Assembly (NCBI GenBank): GCA_045565285.1
Contig: JBJLFR010000028.1
Location: 1-38,348 of the forward strand
DNA: 38,348 nucleotides
Origin: CACIIZ01 sp045565285
GTDB taxonomy: Bacteria > Pseudomonadota > Alphaproteobacteria > Rhodobacterales > Rhodobacteraceae
Reading direction: 5' to 3'
The notes below the pieces were generated by a model. It was not told where the DNA came from. It was given only the letters and a program-made list of their open reading frames with translations, and searched no databases. Position numbers and translations under genes: made by a program. Positions 1 through 7,786 of this stretch are shown one piece after another. Positions within the stretch are counted from its first letter, which is position 1. Every line of letters starts with the position of its first letter.

Positions 1-48
1 CATTTTTAGAAATTCTCTTCTACTAGTTGATTTATCGTTTTTACTCAT
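1..48 (-). CDS. formate dehydrogenase region TAT-signal small protein (partial, N-terminus only)
   Basis: Only the first 16 codons lie in the window; the gene runs off the left edge. They read MSKNDKSTSRREFLKM and contain SRREFLK, a near-perfect twin-arginine motif. An ideal ribosome binding site (GAGGAG on the minus strand, 55-60) lies 6 nt before the ATG. In alphaproteobacterial formate dehydrogenase loci a protein of about 65 residues with this kind of N-terminus (the formate dehydrogenase region TAT target family) sits between the TorD-like chaperone and the catalytic subunit. The TorD-like gene immediately upstream fits that order. The motif could instead be the signal of a larger Tat substrate, since the rest of the gene cannot be seen. 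The structural fdh genes are expected further left. Confidence 0.7.
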   Translation of the reverse strand, partial: MSKNDKSTSRREFLKM

Positions 49-77
49 TTTCTTCTCCTCAATAATTTCGTAAAAGA

Positions 78-704
78 CTAGAACTTGAAAGCTTCAGTCT
101 CTATTCCAATAAATGCTTTTCCCAAAGCACCAACAGGTGCATAAAAAACAGAATATTCTGCAGCAATTAAATCATCAAAAAAATGCTTGGCCCAAGGTCC
201 TAAATGGGTAGCAAAAAAATCACTCTGTTGCCTTAAAGAAAGTGTAGTATAAAATTGGTTTGTTATAATTCCACTCATCATTTCACATAAAGAAGCAATG
301 TGATCTTCTGGATCTGATGAGCTTGGAGACCTAGTAATTCCAATTCTATTCATATCGTCTCGTAAATTAGCCAATGGTTTTTCGTTTAAAAAACCAGTCA
401 TATAAAAACTGGCATAAGGAAGTAACTCCCCTCTTCCCACACCAATGAATAAATTATTATACTCTCTTTCAATAGTTTTAATGCCTAATTTTTTAGAAAG
501 TATATTTAAGGTCTTAACTGCTTCACCAATTTTATTGTCACCACCAGATAGGGTATTCACTTTGCTCAACAAGTCTGCTGACGGTGGTCCACTAAGTAAT
601 GAAGAAAGCAAAACATAAAGAGAGGAACGATGTTGATCTTCTATTTCAACAATCCCTTTTTTTGTAGCTTCCGTAGCTGGCGAATAAGCGTGCTGCGTAA
701 TCAT
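78..704 (-). CDS. TorD-family molybdoenzyme chaperone
   Basis: A 208-residue, largely helical protein resembling the TorD/DmsD family of cytoplasmic chaperones. These bind Tat signal peptides and apo-molybdoenzymes until the cofactor is inserted. Recognisable features are the N-terminal helix QHRSSLYVLLSSLLSGPP, the central YNNLFIGVGRGELLPYASFY block (the family's F-x-G-x-G-x-x-x-P-Y-x-S-x-Y signature, residues about 82-101), the D-H-I-A-x-x-x-x-M helix near residue 134, and the PWAKHFFDDL helix near 170. Length is normal for the family. The ATG at 702-704 has no clear ribosome binding site. It lies between DUF3306 and the TAT-signal gene on the same strand, so its client is most likely the formate dehydrogenase catalytic subunit. 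Family membership is confident; the client is inferred from context. Confidence 0.88.
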   Translation of the reverse strand: MITQHAYSPATEATKKGIVEIEDQHRSSLYVLLSSLLSGPPSADLLSKVNTLSGGDNKIGEAVKTLNILSKKLGIKTIEREYNNLFIGVGRGELLPYASFYMTGFLNEKPLANLRDDMNRIGITRSPSSSDPEDHIASLCEMMSGIITNQFYTTLSLRQQSDFFATHLGPWAKHFFDDLIAAEYSVFYAPVGALGKAFIGIETEAFKF

Positions 705-945
705 GATTACTTATAAAACATTAACCTTGGGTAAACTGCAAGAAAAAAATTAAAAACATTTTAAATAAAACAAAAAAATTAAATAAAACTTTTAAAAAAA
801 AAAAATTGTATAAAAAAAAATTTTCTTTTGAAAATAAATATAATAAAATCAATGGCTTAATTTTGATTTATTTGTTTCAATCCAGAGTAATTTACTTTGG
901 ATTTATCCTGATAAATATAGTAAGAATTGCTGAAAATTAATTAAT
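705..945. other. AT-rich intergenic region with one hairpin
   Basis: This 241-nt gap between DUF3306 and the TorD-like gene is almost pure A/T with long A runs and has no coding signal. The one clear structure is an inverted repeat at 880-902: a 10-bp stem (one G-U pair) with a 3-nt loop. It lies 44 nt past the DUF3306 stop. It may be a weak terminator or attenuator for the DUF3305-DUF3306 transcript, but no U tract follows it on the minus strand. The promoter for the TorD/TAT/fdh transcript should lie in this gap. I could not choose a convincing -35/-10 pair because the whole stretch is so AT-rich. Confidence 0.45.
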
Positions 946-1731
946 TCAAACCTTAAAAATCATTTTTTTGGGCTTGATTCGAAAATTAATATTTTCTTCG
1001 AGAAGATCTACATTCACCGCATCATTATTATCTATATTATCAATATTTACATCTTTAGCTGACAGATTTTTATCTTTCTCATTTTCTTCTTTCATTTGAG
1101 AGTTTTCTAAACTATCAGAATTATTTTCGTAATTGTACTCATCATTTATTTCAACTTTATTAACTTTATATTCTTCATTATTGACGAGCTCTTTGTTTTT
1201 TTCATCAAGCCTAACTGATGATGGATTTAAAGTATCATCTTCCAAAATATCTGAATTAGTACAATCAGGATCCGGTTTAAATTGACCTTTAAACCCTTTA
1301 CCAACTACATAGTTTGTAGCAAATTCTTCTAGCGCAGATGTAGCTAAAGTAAAATCTTCGTCGTATTCATTCATACCATCTAAATATCCAAATATTGGAT
1401 TGGTTAACCAAAGTTTTCTTAATGCTTTCTTTTTTAAATGATCGGGTACATTTTTTTTTAAAAAATCCTTAAAATTGTCACCAGTTTTCATTTTTTCAGG
1501 ATCAGGGAGGTTTAGTTTTTTTAAAATTTCTTTATCTGATAAACCAGAGAATTTATCAATCTCTCCTTTAGTTTTTTCTTCATTGAGTATTTTTTTAGAA
1601 GAATCTAAAACTTCTTCATTAAACTCCTTATTATTAAAATCGGAAACTGTATTATTACTATCTTCTTCAAAAGAAATTTTTCGCTTCGACCAACGGCGGA
1701 AAAAACTATCTTTATCTTTAATTACAGAAAT
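946..1731 (-). CDS. DUF3306 protein, probable ATT start codon
   Basis: A protein of about 261 residues of the DUF3306 family, which is found beside DUF3305 in alpha- and betaproteobacterial formate dehydrogenase loci; its molecular role is unknown. The core is typical: an N-terminal FFRRWSKRK, then LSDKEILKKLNLPDPEKM, FLKKNVPDHLKKKALRKLW and FGYLDGMNEYDEDFT. The C-terminal third is acidic, rich in D, E and N, and low in complexity. The first in-frame ATG (1489-1491) would cut off the conserved RRWSKRK region, which is open all the way to a stop at 1738-1740. No ATG, GTG or TTG exists in that stretch. The codon ATT at 1729-1731 follows AAGGA by 9 nt and starts 2 nt after the DUF3305 stop, so ATT is the best start. 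Confidence 0.85.
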   Translation of the reverse strand: MSVIKDKDSFFRRWSKRKISFEEDSNNTVSDFNNKEFNEEVLDSSKKILNEEKTKGEIDKFSGLSDKEILKKLNLPDPEKMKTGDNFKDFLKKNVPDHLKKKALRKLWLTNPIFGYLDGMNEYDEDFTLATSALEEFATNYVVGKGFKGQFKPDPDCTNSDILEDDTLNPSSVRLDEKNKELVNNEEYKVNKVEINDEYNYENNSDSLENSQMKEENEKDKNLSAKDVNIDNIDNNDAVNVDLLEENINFRIKPKKMIFKV

Positions 1732-1733
1732 AG

Positions 1734-2297
1734 CTAATTATCCTTTCTTGATTTTAGAGTAGATGGGGATGAAAAGACATCAGCAATTTTTTCAACACGA
1801 ATATCCCCTTTTCCTACTTCTTTATTGTCTAAGTTTACTTTATCCCTTTTTCTTTTAATGAAAGGTTTTTCATTAAAATGATCATCTGAAAATTTCTCAA
1901 CTAATGCCTGTAATGATGGTGGCATCGCTACTGGCTCTACCAAATATTCACCGGAATCTGAATAATCTTGAGCTTCATATGCAGATGCTGTAACTTTGTG
2001 AAGTTTGTACTCCTTATCTTCATCTTCCAGTTCATCTTGCTCCATAATTACAAATGCAGAAGCTGGTTCCATTGCTAATGATACTTTATAAGCCTCTACT
2101 TCAGCTCTGTGTAACTCTAGATTTTTTGAACCTGCATGATATTCAAATATTCCAGATTCTTCTCTTAGCAATTTCCAATCTTGATCAATAGAACCGGGTA
2201 ATAAACCTACAGGTTTCCACGACCACTTTAACCAAGGACTTTTATTTGGTGATTTCCTGATAATTACCCCAACAGGTATTTCTTTTTGTTTTTCCAT
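1734..2297 (-). CDS. DUF3305 protein, formate dehydrogenase-associated
   Basis: A 187-residue protein that opens with EIPVGVIIRKSPNKSPWLK and continues with WSWKPVGLLPG. Both are the hallmark of DUF3305, a family of unknown biochemical function that is consistently encoded with DUF3306, TorD-like chaperones and Tat-exported formate dehydrogenase in Proteobacteria. The middle (ELHRAEVEAYKVSLAMEPASAFVIM) and the PPSLQALVEKFSDDHFNEKPFIKRKRDK stretch also match the family layout. No signal peptide or membrane segment is visible, so a cytoplasmic accessory or maturation role is likely. It is the first gene of the minus-strand run and diverges from the 4Fe-4S gene at 2434. Its ATG has no obvious Shine-Dalgarno. 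Confidence 0.9.
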   Translation of the reverse strand: MEKQKEIPVGVIIRKSPNKSPWLKWSWKPVGLLPGSIDQDWKLLREESGIFEYHAGSKNLELHRAEVEAYKVSLAMEPASAFVIMEQDELEDEDKEYKLHKVTASAYEAQDYSDSGEYLVEPVAMPPSLQALVEKFSDDHFNEKPFIKRKRDKVNLDNKEVGKGDIRVEKIADVFSSPSTLKSRKDN

Positions 2298-2370
2298 AAT
2301 TAATAAAAAATTAAAAATAATTTTAAATTATTGATATTTTATTGTTAAAAATGTAAAGCATATTAATATA

Positions 2371-2410
2371 GACTATAATTTCTAATTGTGGACTATAATT
2401 TCTAAAAGAG
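2371..2410 (+). promoter_or_regulatory. 20-nt tandem direct repeat, each copy carrying TATAAT
   Basis: Two adjacent 20-nt units (2371-2390 and 2391-2410) share their first 15 bases, GACTATAATTTCTAA. Each contains a perfect -10 hexamer, TATAAT, at 2374-2379 and 2394-2399. The second lies about 35 nt before the preferred ATG of the 4Fe-4S gene. No strong -35 element sits 16-18 nt upstream of either box. The repeat lies in the divergent gap between DUF3305 and the 4Fe-4S gene and may be a duplicated promoter or a pair of regulator sites. Confidence 0.45.
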
Positions 2411-2433
2411 AAAATAACAAGAGTGTTCCCAGC

Positions 2434-4422
2434 ATGAACAGCCAGAATAGAACTCTCCTTTTATGTCGTTGCGGCGATAGTATGAAAGTTGATTCTAAAT
2501 CTGCAAAAGAATCATTAAAGGTTTCTTCAGTTATTGAAACAGATCTTCTTTGTACAGAAAATTTACCTCTCGCCGAAAAAGAACTTTTATCAGACAATCA
2601 AGTTATTATTGCTTGTGAACAACAAGCCACTCTTTTTAAAGAACTCTGCAATGAAATTGAATTTCAAAAAAAAATCATACCTGATTTAATAAATGTTGAT
2701 ATTAGAGATCGTGCTGGCTGGACGGACGATAAAAACGCATTTGCTAAACAAGCAGCACTACTTTCAGAAATAGACTTAGAAAGTCCTGAAACACCTATAA
2801 AAGAAATAACTTCTGAAGGTGTATGCCTAATACTTGGAAAGGATGATATTGCACTAGATGTAGCACTTAAGTTAAGTGATGAATTAGCAGTAACAGTATT
2901 ATTGGAAGAAGAGTTAGAAAATATAACTCCAAGAAGTGAATATAATTTATGCAAAGGAATTGTAAAAAAAGTTTCAGGTTATTTAGGTAATTATAAGATT
3001 TCGGTTAATGAATATTCAGAGTTAAATCCACATGGTAGAGGAGTTACTTCATACGGAACTCCCAAAAAAGAAGTTAACTCAGAATGTGATATTATTGTTG
3101 ATTTAAGAGGCTCTAATTCGCTATTTCCTAATGAAAAAAAGAAAGATGGTTATTTAAGAATAGATCCAAATGATAAAATTGGTTTGGAAAAAATTTTTAA
3201 AGAAGCCATAAATTTCAAAGGTGAATTTGAAAAACCTGTCTATATAAATTTTGATGAAACCAAATGTGCTCACAGCAGAGCTTCTAGAAAAGGATGTACA
3301 AGATGCCTTGATCTTTGCCCAGCTAATGCAATTACATCAAATGGTGACTACGTATCTGTCGACCCTTATATATGTGCAGGTTGTGGTAATTGTTCTTCTG
3401 TCTGTCCTTCAGGAGCAGCACAATATAATGATCCTCCATTGGACTTTATATTGGAAAGAATAAAAAAACTTAGTTCAACTTTTAAAAAATATGAAAAAAA
3501 AATTCTACCCCGATTGCTTTTTATGGATGATCTATTCGGAAAAGAATTAATTTCTATTGTTGCAAGATACGGAAGAGGTTTACCAGCGGATGTTATACCT
3601 ATAAATATACCAAATATTGAGATGCTCAGTCATGCAGAGATATTAGCTTCTTTTGCTTGTGGATTTAGTGAAGTCTTAATCCTAAAAAATGATAATGAAT
3701 CACCTATTTCTTTAAATCTCCAAATAGAAATTTGCAAAAATATTTTAGAAGCCTCAGGTAAAAAAAATGGAGATCGATTGAAATTAATAGAAACGATGGA
3801 TCCTGATTATTTCGAAGAAAAAATATATGACCAAACAAGAAAAGAATTAATTAGAGATCCTATTTTATTAGTTGGAGATAAAAGAGAAATTACAAGAACA
3901 GCCACTAAGGCACTTGTGGGTGAAAATGAAGAAGTTATTAAGTTACCTGATACTTCTCCTTATGGTGAAATCATTGTTGATACAAATAAATGTACTCTTT
4001 GCCTGGCTTGTATATCATTATGCCCTACTAATGCATTAGAAGATAATGCAGACAAACCAGAACTAAATTTTACTGAGAATGCATGCATTCAATGTGGAAT
4101 TTGTGAAAATACTTGTCCCGAAAAGGCTATTGAATTAAATCCACAAATAAATTTGAAAAATGATGCCTTAAGTCAAAAAACTCTACATAGCGAGGAACCT
4201 TTTGAATGTATTTCATGTCATAGGCCCTTTGGTGTGAAATCAACTATCGATAGGATAGTATCAAAATTAGAGAACAATCATTGGATGTATCAAGATAATA
4301 AAAAATTAGATTTAATTAAAATGTGTGATGATTGTAGAGTTAATGCTCAATATCATGATGAAGATTCTCCATTTAAGTATGGTGAAAAGCCTAAGATTAG
4401 GACGACTGACGATTACCAATAA
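2434..4422 (+). CDS. multi-cluster 4Fe-4S binding protein, formate dehydrogenase-associated
   Basis: A protein of about 662 residues belonging to the large 4Fe-4S proteins encoded opposite DUF3305/DUF3306 in alphaproteobacterial formate dehydrogenase loci. It starts NRTLLLCRCGDSM, has an alpha/beta N-terminal half with no clear cofactor motif, then two ferredoxin-type cysteine clusters near residues 278-330 (CTRCLDLCP, CAGCGNCSSVCP). Two more lie near 520-575 (CTLCLACISLCP, CIQCGICENTCP). A C-terminal CISCHRPFG...CDDCRV set may bind another metal. This implies at least four 4Fe-4S clusters and a cytoplasmic electron-transfer or assembly role. The start at 2434 was preferred over an upstream TTG (2386) because the upstream extension is not family-like and covers the repeated TATAAT boxes. 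The substrate is unknown. Confidence 0.85.
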   Translation: MNSQNRTLLLCRCGDSMKVDSKSAKESLKVSSVIETDLLCTENLPLAEKELLSDNQVIIACEQQATLFKELCNEIEFQKKIIPDLINVDIRDRAGWTDDKNAFAKQAALLSEIDLESPETPIKEITSEGVCLILGKDDIALDVALKLSDELAVTVLLEEELENITPRSEYNLCKGIVKKVSGYLGNYKISVNEYSELNPHGRGVTSYGTPKKEVNSECDIIVDLRGSNSLFPNEKKKDGYLRIDPNDKIGLEKIFKEAINFKGEFEKPVYINFDETKCAHSRASRKGCTRCLDLCPANAITSNGDYVSVDPYICAGCGNCSSVCPSGAAQYNDPPLDFILERIKKLSSTFKKYEKKILPRLLFMDDLFGKELISIVARYGRGLPADVIPINIPNIEMLSHAEILASFACGFSEVLILKNDNESPISLNLQIEICKNILEASGKKNGDRLKLIETMDPDYFEEKIYDQTRKELIRDPILLVGDKREITRTATKALVGENEEVIKLPDTSPYGEIIVDTNKCTLCLACISLCPTNALEDNADKPELNFTENACIQCGICENTCPEKAIELNPQINLKNDALSQKTLHSEEPFECISCHRPFGVKSTIDRIVSKLENNHWMYQDNKKLDLIKMCDDCRVNAQYHDEDSPFKYGEKPKIRTTDDYQ

Positions 4423-4428
4423 ATTATT

Positions 4429-5205
4429 TTACCAGAAGTTTATTGGCTTTCCTAAATCCTTTGGTTTTAATTTGGAAACATAGGATAGAATATCGTCTAC
4501 CTCTTCTAATGTAAGTTCGATCGGTGCTATGACTACTGGAGATAAATTTGATCCTGCTTCATGAACATCCTTAATTGATATAACATTCAAGTGTGGGCTA
4601 ACAGTCCAGAATGCTCTAAATCTTTCTTCCCAATCTTCGAAGGATCTCATCGCTTGAAATGACGGGGAAGAATCTATGCCAGCAAAAGCATTATCATCTA
4701 CGACATGGCATCTTTTACAGTGTTTTTGGGATATTAAAAGACCATTGTTACTGTCACCCTCAAATACGAATTCTTTAATTTCTTTTTTTTCTATTAATAT
4801 GGCTTTAAATATAGGAGCACCATTAATTTGAAACCCTTCTACTGCTGAGATCCCAGATGAACTTTTTAACCAATCAATAAACCTATCAATTTTTTTTAGT
4901 TTTTCTGCATCGGTAGTTTTTTTTTCAATTTTATAAATGACATCATTTAAATCAGAAAAAACCGAAATTCCTTCTTCTTTTACACCAATTGATGCATCCG
5001 TATTTTTGATAGTGTCCAAAGCGTTGATTACAATTTGGGTTTTAAATTTGAATCTAGGTAAAATATGCTTGTCAAATTCAACAAGTAATAATTCATCTGA
5101 AAAATATAAATAAACTTCTTCACTTGAGAGATTTTTTACTGGAATAAAAAAAACTAAACTGGAAAAAAGAATATAAAATAATTTTTCCAAAATCTTGACA
5201 AACAT
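4429..5205 (-). CDS. exported monoheme c-type cytochrome of unknown role
   Basis: A 258-residue protein with an N-terminal hydrophobic signal (residues about 8-22, FYILFSSLVFFIP) and one heme c motif, CKRCH, at 163-167, so it should be periplasmic. The last 95 residues look like a cytochrome c domain: a candidate Met ligand in SFQAMRSFEDW and a final helix, LEEVDDILSYVSKL. The first 160 residues match nothing I recognise; the stretch from 28 to 110 contains EEVYLYFSDELLLVEFD and a charged helix. A GAGG ribosome site lies about 8 nt before the ATG. It converges with the 4Fe-4S gene (6 nt between stop codons) and diverges from the DUF6494 gene. It could take electrons from the periplasmic formate dehydrogenase, but that is only suggested by position. 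Confidence 0.72.
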   Translation of the reverse strand: MFVKILEKLFYILFSSLVFFIPVKNLSSEEVYLYFSDELLLVEFDKHILPRFKFKTQIVINALDTIKNTDASIGVKEEGISVFSDLNDVIYKIEKKTTDAEKLKKIDRFIDWLKSSSGISAVEGFQINGAPIFKAILIEKKEIKEFVFEGDSNNGLLISQKHCKRCHVVDDNAFAGIDSSPSFQAMRSFEDWEERFRAFWTVSPHLNVISIKDVHEAGSNLSPVVIAPIELTLEEVDDILSYVSKLKPKDLGKPINFW

Positions 5206-5267
5206 TTCCTTCTACCTCTTATGTAAATTTAATTAATTACTTTAAATCAGAAAAGATAGGAATAATT

Positions 5268-5486
5268 ATGAATATAGATCATGAAAAATTTAATATTTCA
5301 ATGAGAAAGTTTTTAAAGAAAGTTGGTGTCACCTCTCAGCAAAAAATTGAGGAAGCAGTAAGAAAAGGTATTGAAAATAATTTAATGCAAAATAATCAAA
5401 TTAAAGTTAAAGTTAAACTTGAAATTACAGAATTAGATCTCGATCATGAAATTGATGGAGAAATTCTTCTTGAGGATGATTCATGA
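5268..5486 (+). CDS. DUF6494 small protein
   Basis: A 72-residue protein whose NISMRKFLKKVGVTSQQKIE opening and EITELDLDHEIDGEILLED ending match the DUF6494 family of short alphaproteobacterial proteins, which has no known function. It is charged and soluble, with no cysteines and no signal. The ATG follows AGGA by 7 nt. It overlaps the Mrp gene by 4 nt (ATGA), so the two are translationally coupled and probably act together. It is the first gene of the plus-strand operon that runs through the TusA gene and possibly the tungstate transporter. Confidence 0.78.
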   Translation: MNIDHEKFNISMRKFLKKVGVTSQQKIEEAVRKGIENNLMQNNQIKVKVKLEITELDLDHEIDGEILLEDDS

Positions 5487-6583
5487 GTGAAAATTTAATT
5501 GAGGAAATTAAGAATAATTTAAAAAAAATAATTAACCCTCTTTCAAAAAAAGATATTATATCTGATCAAACTGTTAAATCTACTGAAGTAAAAGATGATA
5601 AAATAGTTGTAATTCTAGAAGTAGATTCAAATGAATTAGAGATAATGGAATCTTTAAAAATAAAAGTTGAGGAAATAATTCAAAATTGTGGAAATGGAAA
5701 AAAAGCACAGATAATTATGACTTCCCACGTTTCGAGCGACAACAATCAATCTAGTACTCCAAGTCCTCCTCCAAATCTTAAATCACCTACAATCCAAAAG
5801 CCAAAAGTAGCCTCCAAAAGCAATCCTGATGGTGTTAAAACAATAATTGCTATAGCTTCTGGCAAAGGAGGAGTTGGCAAATCAACAGTCACATCTAATT
5901 TGGCTGTTGCATTAGCCTCTAAAGGTAAAAAAGTGGCTATATTGGATGCAGATGTTTATGGTCCAAGTCAACCAAGAATGCTTGGGTTATCAGGTAGACC
6001 ATCAAGCCCTGATGGAAAAATTATTCTTCCATTAAGAAATCATGGCGTTACCACTATGTCTCTAGGATTAATGGTCCCAGAGAATGAATCTATTGTTTGG
6101 CGAGGACCTATGCTTATGGGAGCACTCCAACAAATGCTAAACCAAGTGCAATGGGGTGAACAGGATTATCTCTTTGTAGATTTACCACCAGGAACAGGGG
6201 ATGTGCAATTGACTCTTTGTCAAAAAACAAATGTTGCTGGTGCTATAGTTGTATCTACTCCACAAGATATAGCTTTATTAGATGCACGGAAAGGGATAGA
6301 TATGTTTAAAAGATTAAATATACCCATTATTGGTCTTATCGAAAACATGTCTTCTTTTATTTGTTCTGGTTGTGGTATGACACACCATCCATTTAGCAAT
6401 GGTACTCTTATGGATGAAGCTAAGAAATTTAAAACTCAATTATTAGGTGAATTACCTCTAGACCTAGATACTAGAGTTGCATCCGATAGCGGAGTACCCA
6501 TAGTCGTTAGCCATCCACAGAATCCTACTTCAATCGCAATTTTTGAAGTGGCTGATAAAATAAGTAATTTAGATATAAGATGA
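5483..6583 (+). CDS. apbC: Mrp/NBP35 family Fe-S cluster carrier ATPase
   Basis: A 366-residue protein of the Mrp/ApbC/NBP35 P-loop family, which binds and hands over 4Fe-4S clusters in the cytoplasm. Residues 1-85 form a divergent MIP18/DUF59-like domain, then a proline- and serine-rich linker leads to the ATPase. Seen in the ATPase are the deviant Walker A IASGKGGVGKST (about 125-136), DADVYGPSQPRMLG, the VDLPPGTGD switch motif, STPQDIALLDARKG, and the cluster-binding C-x-x-C in FICSGCGM. Length is typical. It overlaps both neighbours by 4 nt. The cell's general Mrp is usually encoded elsewhere, so a copy here, between DUF6494 and a ligase-like gene, may be dedicated to formate dehydrogenase. 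The gene symbol marks the family and not a proven orthologue. Confidence 0.92.
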   Translation: MSENLIEEIKNNLKKIINPLSKKDIISDQTVKSTEVKDDKIVVILEVDSNELEIMESLKIKVEEIIQNCGNGKKAQIIMTSHVSSDNNQSSTPSPPPNLKSPTIQKPKVASKSNPDGVKTIIAIASGKGGVGKSTVTSNLAVALASKGKKVAILDADVYGPSQPRMLGLSGRPSSPDGKIILPLRNHGVTTMSLGLMVPENESIVWRGPMLMGALQQMLNQVQWGEQDYLFVDLPPGTGDVQLTLCQKTNVAGAIVVSTPQDIALLDARKGIDMFKRLNIPIIGLIENMSSFICSGCGMTHHPFSNGTLMDEAKKFKTQLLGELPLDLDTRVASDSGVPIVVSHPQNPTSIAIFEVADKISNLDIR

Positions 6584-7296
6584 AAACACAAGTTAACAAA
6601 GAACCTAGTTTTCCACCTTTATTTAGAGGAAAATCTTTACCATTAAAAAAAAGTACTTTTTCTGAAGCAATTGAAGAAGCAAAAAAAAATATTGATCCTG
6701 GTTTGATTTTATACAACGAAGATATAGGAGAGTTGAATGCTTCGATAATATTGTCACCCGATATTAAATTAAGAGAAGCTTTAGGAATGATCCTTGTTAA
6801 TCAAATGGGTTTAGCAGATAGTTTAGGGTCATTGGGTCCTCCAGAACTGGCAATACATTTTAATTGGCCCAATCGTATAAAAGTTAATGGTGCATATTGT
6901 GGTTATACTTTTTGTAAAGCTTCTACCAATTTAGAAGAGGAAATACCTGAATGGTTAGTTATAGGAATAAACGTCCCATTTTTATGGAACAAATCGATTG
7001 AATCTGGCAGTAATCCTGATGAAACCGTATTATCTGAAGAAGGCTGCTCTGAGATAACTCCAAATTCATTATTAGAAAGTTGGTCAAGACATACCCTGGT
7101 CTGGTTAAATCGCTTTTTAGATGAAGGATTGTTATCGGTCCATAACGCTTGGTGTGAAAAATGTGAGGATATTGGTAAGAAAATAACTTATCCTAAAAGA
7201 GGTGATTTTATTGGACTTGATGAGAATGGTAATATGTTATTAAAACAATTTAATAATACAGTTACAGAGAAGCTTGTTGATTATATGGATAAATAA
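6580..7296 (+). CDS. biotin/lipoate protein ligase-like protein, probably non-catalytic
   Basis: A 238-residue protein resembling the biotin/lipoate A/B ligase-like family seen in alphaproteobacterial formate dehydrogenase neighbourhoods. It starts PSFPPLFRGKSLP, keeps the fold marker FNWPNRIKVNG (residues about 93-103), which corresponds to the KWPND region of BirA, and has the VIGINVP strand. The lysine that follows this motif in active ligases (as in GRKLAG) is absent: the sequence reads NGAYCGYTF. A glycine-rich ATP-binding loop like that of BirA is also not visible. It may therefore bind a ligand or protein without ligating it. It overlaps the Mrp stop by 4 nt and abuts the DUF6505 gene with no gap. 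The family call is good; the function is unknown. Confidence 0.72.
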   Translation: MKTQVNKEPSFPPLFRGKSLPLKKSTFSEAIEEAKKNIDPGLILYNEDIGELNASIILSPDIKLREALGMILVNQMGLADSLGSLGPPELAIHFNWPNRIKVNGAYCGYTFCKASTNLEEEIPEWLVIGINVPFLWNKSIESGSNPDETVLSEEGCSEITPNSLLESWSRHTLVWLNRFLDEGLLSVHNAWCEKCEDIGKKITYPKRGDFIGLDENGNMLLKQFNNTVTEKLVDYMDK

Positions 7297-7773
7297 ATGA
7301 AATTTGCACGAACAATAACCTTAGATGAATCTGATTCTAGAATTTTTGAAACCGTTGCTAACGCTGGAGAGTGGGCAATCTCTGGTACCTTTGAATTCTC
7401 TAACTGGAAAGAGGAACAAATAGAAGGAAAACATAAACAAGCTTTTACAAACGGGTGGATGGGTTTAACCAGCTTTGGTAGATCAACTTTTGTTGGAGTT
7501 ACTACTATTCTTGTGGAAGAATATGAGCATCTTATCAAAATCCTTGCAAATAAATTTGTAGAGGAATATGGAGCTCCTAATATACAATCAGCTCTTCCAG
7601 TTGCAAAAGAAGAAATAGAATTTATGAATTCAATATGTGAAGAACATTCAGACAACACTCTACTCATGGTGAGTAGAGAATTGACGGCAAAAGGAATAAA
7701 AGAGAAATTCCGTCACATACAAGCTAGTGATGCTGAATTAGAAGCTTTTGCAGTACATGGTTCAACAGAGTGA
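7297..7773 (+). CDS. DUF6505 protein
   Basis: A 158-residue protein matching DUF6505, an uncharacterised alphaproteobacterial family. It begins KFARTITLDESDSRIFE and contains AGEWAISGTFEFSNW, then KQAFTNGWMGLTSFGRSTFV and a C-terminal helix with KEKFRHIQASDAELEAF. It is cytoplasmic, with no signal peptide or membrane segment. The ATG directly follows the stop of the ligase-like gene (7294-7296), so it is co-translated with it. No catalytic motif stands out. Its constant company of DUF6494, Mrp, the ligase-like protein and TusA suggests a shared maturation function. Confidence 0.75.
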   Translation: MKFARTITLDESDSRIFETVANAGEWAISGTFEFSNWKEEQIEGKHKQAFTNGWMGLTSFGRSTFVGVTTILVEEYEHLIKILANKFVEEYGAPNIQSALPVAKEEIEFMNSICEEHSDNTLLMVSRELTAKGIKEKFRHIQASDAELEAFAVHGSTE

Positions 7774-7786
7774 GATAATTTATGAT

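Noticed and set aside
1475..1762. Plus-strand open frame of 95 codons
   Set aside because: It is antisense to the conserved N-terminal part of DUF3306 and shows no family or ribosome site.
3251..3463. 70-codon frame inside the 4Fe-4S gene
   Set aside because: It is a shifted frame over a clear cysteine-cluster region of the real gene.
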